From contig JAMCVO010000466.1 in assembly GCA_023475715.1 (NCBI GenBank), positions 1 through 10,349 on the forward strand: 10,349 nucleotides of DNA, given 5' to 3'. This DNA comes from Actinomycetota bacterium. Its GTDB lineage: Bacteria; Actinomycetota; Humimicrobiia; Humimicrobiales; Humimicrobiaceae. How positions within the stretch are numbered: the first letter of the stretch is position 1; each line of letters starts with the position of its first letter. A program made the position numbers and the translations under genes. The notes beneath the pieces were generated by a model. The model worked only from the letters and a program-made list of their open reading frames with translations, searched no databases and had not been told where the DNA came from. This document shows, one piece after another, positions 6,642 through 10,349 of this stretch.

Positions 6642-7997
6642 ATGGAATGTGATTTCCTGAAAATAGAATATCTTCAGAATATAAGAGAAGTTCAATCGTG
6701 GGCCGGAAGGGACCAGGAGATTGAGCTTGCCGTGTTTAAAAGTGCCGGCGAAATTGTTGAGAATGTAAAAAAAAATGGTGACAGCGCACTTATTAAATAC
6801 TGCAAGCAATTTGACGGCACTGAAGTAAGCAATGTCAGAGAGCTTGCAGTGAATACTTCAGAATTGTCTGAAGCCTCTAAAAATGTCCCTGTAGAATTCC
6901 CGGAGCTTGTGGAAGCCCTTAACAAAAGTTATTCTAATTTGCTAAAATATCATAAATCTCAGCTTGAAAAAGAATCAAACCAGTGGTTCATTAATCCTCA
7001 AAAGGGTGCAAGACTTGGACAGATTATCACTCCTGTTGAAAGTATTGGTCTCTATATTCCTGGGGGGAGATACCTTTATCCTTCTTCTGCTTTAATGCTG
7101 GCAGTTCCAGCTATTCTTGCCGGTGTAAAGAAAATAGTTGCGTGCACACCTCCTCAGAAAAATGGCAGGATTAACGATATCCTGCTTTATTTGTTTGCAA
7201 AACTTGGAATAAATAAAATATACCGGATTGGCGGCGCGCAGGCAGTCGCAGCCCTTGCTTACGGTACTGAAAGTATTGAAAAAGTCGATAAGATTGTTGG
7301 ACCAGGCAATATTTATGTAACCGCAGCCAAAAAGATAGTATTTGGTGATGTAGGGATAGACAGCCTCGCGGGCCCAAGCGAAATTACAATTATTGCTGAT
7401 GGCCAGTCTGACCCGTCATTCATTGCCGCAGATTTGCTTTCACAATCCGAACATGATTCGGATGCTAAAAGTATTTTACTTGCAACAAACAAAAAGATAG
7501 CGGAAAATACCATCACAGAAATTTATAAGCAAACATCCGCGATGCAAAGACTATATGGCAGCAGGTTCAACAGAGATTTGATTTATGAATCACTTGAGAA
7601 AAATTGCAGGATTATAGTCAATCAGGATTTGAATTTCCTGATTGAAGTATGTAATATTATCGCTCCTGAACATCTTGAGCTTATGGTAAGTGACTATGAT
7701 ACTGCTTTAAAATCAATAAAAAATGCAGGAGCAATATTTTTAGGCAATTATACCCCGGTTGCAGTAGGTGATTATATATGCGGAACCAATCATGTCATCC
7801 CTACCGGCGGCAATGCAAGATTTTCTTCGCCGCTCGGTGTTTATGATTTTTACAAGAGGAGCAGCGTTGCATACTATAGTTATGACATGCTGAAAAGAGA
7901 GAGAAAGCATGTTGAAACTTTGTCAGATTTTGAGAATTTATTGGCACATAATAATTCCATTAAGGTAAGATTTAGAAGCAATAATAAGAAAAATTAA
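6642..7997 (+). CDS. hisD: Histidinol dehydrogenase
   Basis: HisD catalyses the final two oxidations of histidine synthesis, L-histidinol to L-histidine with two NAD, using one zinc per active site. The 451-residue protein is slightly longer than the usual 430 or so. The signature runs through KIVGPGNIYVTAAKK and GIDSLAGPSE. Zinc ligands by alignment to E. coli HisD are Gln268 and His271 (SQSEHD), Asp377 (VAVGDYICGTNH) and His436 (LLAHNNS). The catalytic Glu343-His344 pair is in APEHLELM. All are present, so the enzyme should be active. The ATG at 6642 lacks a clear ribosome site, so the exact start is less certain than the gene. hisC follows after 10 bases, forming a hisD-hisC operon. Confidence 0.95.
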   Translation: MECDFLKIEYLQNIREVQSWAGRDQEIELAVFKSAGEIVENVKKNGDSALIKYCKQFDGTEVSNVRELAVNTSELSEASKNVPVEFPELVEALNKSYSNLLKYHKSQLEKESNQWFINPQKGARLGQIITPVESIGLYIPGGRYLYPSSALMLAVPAILAGVKKIVACTPPQKNGRINDILLYLFAKLGINKIYRIGGAQAVAALAYGTESIEKVDKIVGPGNIYVTAAKKIVFGDVGIDSLAGPSEITIIADGQSDPSFIAADLLSQSEHDSDAKSILLATNKKIAENTITEIYKQTSAMQRLYGSRFNRDLIYESLEKNCRIIVNQDLNFLIEVCNIIAPEHLELMVSDYDTALKSIKNAGAIFLGNYTPVAVGDYICGTNHVIPTGGNARFSSPLGVYDFYKRSSVAYYSYDMLKRERKHVETLSDFENLLAHNNSIKVRFRSNNKKN

Positions 7998-8007
7998 GAA
8001 AGTAAAA

Positions 8008-9111
8008 ATGACAGTAAGATTTAAACCTTGGCTAGATCAGCTTCCTGAATATGTTGCTGGCAGAACAATAGAAGAAATAAAGAAAAAATATAATTTGGAA
8101 AATGTTTACAAACTGGCTTCAAATGAAAATATTTTCGGCCCCTGCTGCCAGGTAAAGGAATTTATAAAAAATAATGCTGCAAAAGGTGTAAATTATTATC
8201 CGGATAGCGACTGCAGAGAAATAAGGGGCAAAATTGCATCTGTTTTTGACGTTTTGCCTGAAAATGTAATTCTGGGCAATGGGACTGATCAGATAATTGA
8301 AATGATATGTGACTGTTTTGTAAACGAGGATGAAAATGTTGTCATTGCTGATCCTACATTTCTGATTTATGAAAAAGCTGCACTCAAATGCGGCGGAATA
8401 GTGATAAAAATTCCTCTCAAAGACTTCAGGCAGGATATCACCAAAATGGCAGACTCGGTTAATGCAAATACCCGCATATTTTTTCTTACAAGTCCTCACA
8501 ATCCTACAGGCACTAACATTACCAAAGAAGAATTTGAAAATGTGATGGGCAAAATAAGCAGTAATATTCTTATAGTCATGGATGAGGCTTATCACGAATA
8601 TCTGTCTGAAGGTGACAAAATTGATACAGTTGCATATACCAAAAAATATTCAAACCTGATAACTTTAAGAACTTTTTCAAAGGCTTATGGATTGGCAGGC
8701 CTGAGGATAGGTTATGGGATAGCAGACAGCGAAATAATTTCCGGCTTAAATAAGATAAGGCTTCCATTTAATGTCAGTTCCATAGCTCAAAAAACAGCAC
8801 TAATTGCTCTTGAAAATAAAGGATATGTAAATGATATCAGGGATAAAATATTAAAAGAGAAAGAAAAATTCTATTCCGTTTTTAAAACAGAAGGCATAAA
8901 TTTTATCAAATCTTATTCCAATTTTATTCTTATCAGATTGGGGGAGAAAAACACAGAAATAACAGAAGAGCTCTTGAAAAATGGTTTTATAATAAGGCCG
9001 GGCGAAAATTTAGGAATTCCTGGCTATATGAGGGTGACCATTTCAATACCGGAAATTAATGATAAGTTTTTAAATGCATTCATCAGAATATATAAAAATT
9101 ATTACAGCTAA
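8008..9111 (+). CDS. hisC: Histidinol-phosphate aminotransferase
   Basis: HisC is a fold-type I PLP aminotransferase that converts imidazole-acetol phosphate and glutamate to histidinol phosphate and 2-oxoglutarate. It has 367 residues, a normal length. Visible are YKLASNENIFGP, YYPDSDCREIRGKIA, GNGTDQIIEMI, SPHNPTGTNI (PLP-phosphate and ring contacts), MDEAYHEY (ring-nitrogen Asp), the Schiff-base Lys225 in TFSKAYGLAGLRIGY, and MRVTIS near the end (carboxylate-binding Arg). The start is ATG 8008, 10 bases after the hisD stop, with an AAGAAAG-type weak ribosome site. HisC enzymes sometimes also serve tyrosine/phenylalanine transamination, but the adjacent hisD supports the histidine role. No hisB follows; a methyltransferase does. 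Confidence 0.93.
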   Translation: MTVRFKPWLDQLPEYVAGRTIEEIKKKYNLENVYKLASNENIFGPCCQVKEFIKNNAAKGVNYYPDSDCREIRGKIASVFDVLPENVILGNGTDQIIEMICDCFVNEDENVVIADPTFLIYEKAALKCGGIVIKIPLKDFRQDITKMADSVNANTRIFFLTSPHNPTGTNITKEEFENVMGKISSNILIVMDEAYHEYLSEGDKIDTVAYTKKYSNLITLRTFSKAYGLAGLRIGYGIADSEIISGLNKIRLPFNVSSIAQKTALIALENKGYVNDIRDKILKEKEKFYSVFKTEGINFIKSYSNFILIRLGEKNTEITEELLKNGFIIRPGENLGIPGYMRVTISIPEINDKFLNAFIRIYKNYYS

Positions 9112-9122
9112 ACGATAATTCC

Positions 9123-9147
9123 AATAATTTTAAACAAATTATTTTTT
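9123..9147 (+). terminator. Possible weak AT-rich terminator or attenuating hairpin after hisC
   Basis: AATAATTT (9123-9130) pairs with AAATTATT (9136-9143) around a five-base loop, and the T-run at 9142-9147 follows. It lies in the 68-bp gap before the methyltransferase gene. The stem has no G-C pairs, so termination would be weak; it might only lower downstream expression. Confidence 0.35.
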
Positions 9148-9162
9148 CAAAGAGAAATAGTT

Positions 9163-9170
9163 AGAAAGGA
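9163..9170 (+). promoter_or_regulatory. Ribosome binding site that sets the methyltransferase start
   Basis: AGAAAGGA ends nine bases before ATG 9180, a workable spacing. An in-frame TTG at 9171 directly abuts this site with no spacing, so it is unlikely to be the start. Confidence 0.55.
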
Positions 9171-9179
9171 TTGACAAAA

Positions 9180-10022
9180 ATGCAAACAGTAGTTACAGGA
9201 AAAAATACCGAAGTCAAATTTGGCCAGGGCTTGCCCACAGTTATAATTGCTGAAAGGATAAACCCTACCGGCAGAAAAAGCCTTGCCGAAGAATTAAGGC
9301 TTGGCAAGTTTGATATTGTCCAGTCAGATGCAAGAAAACAATCTGAAGCCGGAGCTCATATAATAGATGTAAATGTTGGGGCTGTATCCGTTAACGAAAT
9401 TGAGATACTGCCTGTGGCTATAAAAAAAGTCATGTCAGTTTGCGACAGGCCGATTTGTATTGATTCTGCAAATCCAAAAGCAATAAAAGCTGCGCTGGAA
9501 GTTTATCCGTATAAAGCGCTTATTAATTCTGTCAATGGCAAAGAAGAATCAATGGAAGAAATATTGCCTCTGGTTAAAGAAAGCGGCTGTGCAGTGGTTT
9601 GTCTTACCATGGATGAAACAGGTATAAAAAATGACGTTGAAACAAGATTAAATGTTGCAGGAAAAATTTTAAAAAGGGCGGAATCGATGGGAATCAAAAG
9701 AGAGGATCTTGTTTTTGACTGCCTTGTTATGACCGCTTCAACAGATTCAAACTCTGCAAAAATTACTCTTGAAACCACGAGGAGAGTAGTTGCTGAGTAC
9801 GGAGTTTCAACAACACTTGGCGCATCAAATATAAGCTTTGGAATGCCAAACCGGGAACTATTAAATATTCATTTTATTACAATGGGAATAATAAATGGAC
9901 TGACAGCGCCAATAACGGATCCGCTGATTGAAGGGTTAATCCCTGCCATGAAAGCTGCAGATTTTCTTGCAGGAAGGGATCCGTATGGCATGAACTATAT
10001 TTCCGATTATAGAAAGAAATAG
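9180..10022 (+). CDS. Pterin-binding methyltransferase (methyltetrahydrofolate:corrinoid methyltransferase family), copy 1
   Basis: This 280-residue TIM-barrel protein belongs to the pterin-binding family that includes AcsE (methyl-H4folate to corrinoid iron-sulfur protein), MtgA-type enzymes and the folate module of MetH. Visible strand motifs are IIAERINPTGRK, HIIDVNVGA, CIDSANPKAIKAAL, ALINSVNGKEES, VVCLTMDETGI, DCLVMTAS, TTLGASNISFGMPNR and a TAPITDPL loop; together they form the pterin pocket. The Asp and Asn residues in DVNVG, CIDS, INSVNG and GASNISFG are family-typical. Its partner corrinoid protein is not in the window, so whether it serves the Wood-Ljungdahl pathway, methylamine/betaine demethylation or methionine synthesis is unknown. 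It follows hisC by 68 bp with a possible weak hairpin between. A near-identical second copy faces it tail to tail. Confidence 0.85.
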   Translation: MQTVVTGKNTEVKFGQGLPTVIIAERINPTGRKSLAEELRLGKFDIVQSDARKQSEAGAHIIDVNVGAVSVNEIEILPVAIKKVMSVCDRPICIDSANPKAIKAALEVYPYKALINSVNGKEESMEEILPLVKESGCAVVCLTMDETGIKNDVETRLNVAGKILKRAESMGIKREDLVFDCLVMTASTDSNSAKITLETTRRVVAEYGVSTTLGASNISFGMPNRELLNIHFITMGIINGLTAPITDPLIEGLIPAMKAADFLAGRDPYGMNYISDYRKK

Positions 10023-10044
10023 AGTATTATTCTTTGCCATTTTG
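9872..10044 (+). repeat. Inverted repeat arm 1 (3' end of methyltransferase copy 1)
   Basis: These 173 bases match the reverse complement of 10177-10349 with six mismatches and no gaps. Five mismatches are in codons and one is at 10037, past the stop. Similarity ends abruptly after 10044, 22 bases past the stop codon. The other end is cut by the window edge, so the repeat may be longer. Confidence 0.95.
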
Positions 10045-10102
10045 TAACTCTCCTTCTTTTCTTTTTTTTAATAGAAACCTGCTAAAATTAAAAAAATAAT
10101 TA

Positions 10103-10149
10103 ATCAAATAAACTATTTGATCCAAAATTTTATTAAATTATAAAATTTT
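10103..10149. repeat. Two adjacent AT-rich hairpins between the convergent methyltransferase copies
   Basis: ATCAAATA/TATTTGAT (10103-10110 and 10114-10121, loop AAC) is followed by AAAATTTTAT/ATAAAATTTT (10124-10133 and 10140-10149, six-base loop). Both lie in the 176-bp gap between the two stop codons and can fold from either strand. They may end transcription from both sides, though the stems are almost purely A-T. The rest of the gap holds a pyrimidine-rich tract at 10049-10069 and no credible gene. Confidence 0.4.
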
Positions 10150-10176
10150 CTGATATTTAATAATAAGTGATATTGT

Positions 10177-10349
10177 CAAAATGTCAAAGAATAATACTCT
10201 ATTTCTTTCTATAATCGGAAATATAGTTCATGCCATACGGATCCCTTCCTGCAAGAAAATCTGCAGCTTTCATGGCAGGGATTAACCCTTCAAAGAGCGG
10301 GTCAGTTATTGGCGCCGTCAGTCCATTTATTATTCCCATTGTAATAAAA
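10177..10349 (-). repeat. Inverted repeat arm 2 (3' end of methyltransferase copy 2)
   Basis: This is the reverse complement of 9872-10044 with six substitutions, reaching the window edge. It is separated from arm 1 by 132 unrelated bases. Confidence 0.95.
10199..10349 (-). CDS. Pterin-binding methyltransferase, copy 2, 3' portion only
   Basis: On the minus strand the last 49 codons of a second methyltransferase are visible, ending at TAG 10201-10199. The peptide, from FITMGIINGLTAP through DFLAGRDPYGMN to SDYRKK, matches copy 1 except for Phe in place of Ile in TDPLFEGL. Of five coding differences, four are synonymous (two Thr, one Asp, one Leu codon). That pattern indicates both copies have been kept as protein-coding genes since duplication, not that this is a mirror artefact. 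The rest of the gene lies beyond the window. Transcription converges on copy 1, so this copy belongs to a different operon. Confidence 0.85.
   Translation of the reverse strand, partial: FITMGIINGLTAPITDPLFEGLIPAMKAADFLAGRDPYGMNYISDYRKK

Noticed and set aside
8119..8595. A 158-residue ORF on the minus strand inside hisC.
   Set aside because: hisC is intact and full of family motifs on the plus strand. The antisense frame shows no recognisable motif and is a shadow of AT-rich coding sequence.
9872..10349. The terminal inverted repeat as a simple fold-back assembly artefact.
   Set aside because: The arms differ at six positions, mostly synonymous codon changes, and are separated by 132 unrelated bases. 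A fold-back would give identical arms. Mis-joining of a true paralogue is still possible.

Overview
The window is AT-rich bacterial DNA. The genes are tightly packed, Ile is often ATA, Arg is often AGA/AGG, and start codons include a probable TTG. The gene content points to an anaerobic, probably fermentative or acetogen-like bacterium: a pterin-dependent methyltransferase family seen in corrinoid methyl-transfer systems, the iron-sulfur queuosine enzyme QueH, and a thiamine-dependent dehydrogenase beside an acyl-CoA ligase. The sequence alone does not fix a phylum. TGA ends two genes (the SDR and queH) and TGG encodes Trp, so the standard code appears to apply.

Layout. 1-3906 (+): sucC-like (5' end cut by the window), sucD-like, then the alpha and beta subunits of a TPP-dependent E1 dehydrogenase (acoA/acoB or pdhA/pdhB type). 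The alpha gene carries an in-frame TGA. 3999-5890 (+): a zinc alcohol/polyol dehydrogenase whose 3' end is disrupted by an inverted copy of its own sequence, then an intact short-chain dehydrogenase. 5914-6537 (-): queH, convergent with the SDR gene. 6642-9111 (+): hisD and hisC, divergent from queH. 9180-10022 (+): a methyltetrahydrofolate/pterin-binding methyltransferase. 10199-10349 (-): the 3' end of a nearly identical second copy of that methyltransferase, tail to tail with the first and running off the window edge. No stretch over 300 bases lacks a gene.

How the genes fit together. The first block could oxidise an alcohol or polyol (zinc dehydrogenase, SDR), cleave the resulting ketone or 2-oxoacid to an acyl-CoA (E1 alpha/beta), and recover ATP from the acyl-CoA (SucCD-like ligase). 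The E2/E3 partners such an E1 needs are not in the window, so this is inference. Two of these genes, E1 alpha and the zinc dehydrogenase, carry disabling lesions, which could mean pathway decay or sequence/assembly error. hisD and hisC encode the last step and an earlier transamination step of histidine synthesis. No tRNA, rRNA, CRISPR array or insertion sequence was seen. The most unusual features are two inverted duplications. One is a 65-bp copy inside the zinc dehydrogenase, with the look of a template-switch event. The other is a 173-bp visible overlap of two diverging methyltransferase paralogues.
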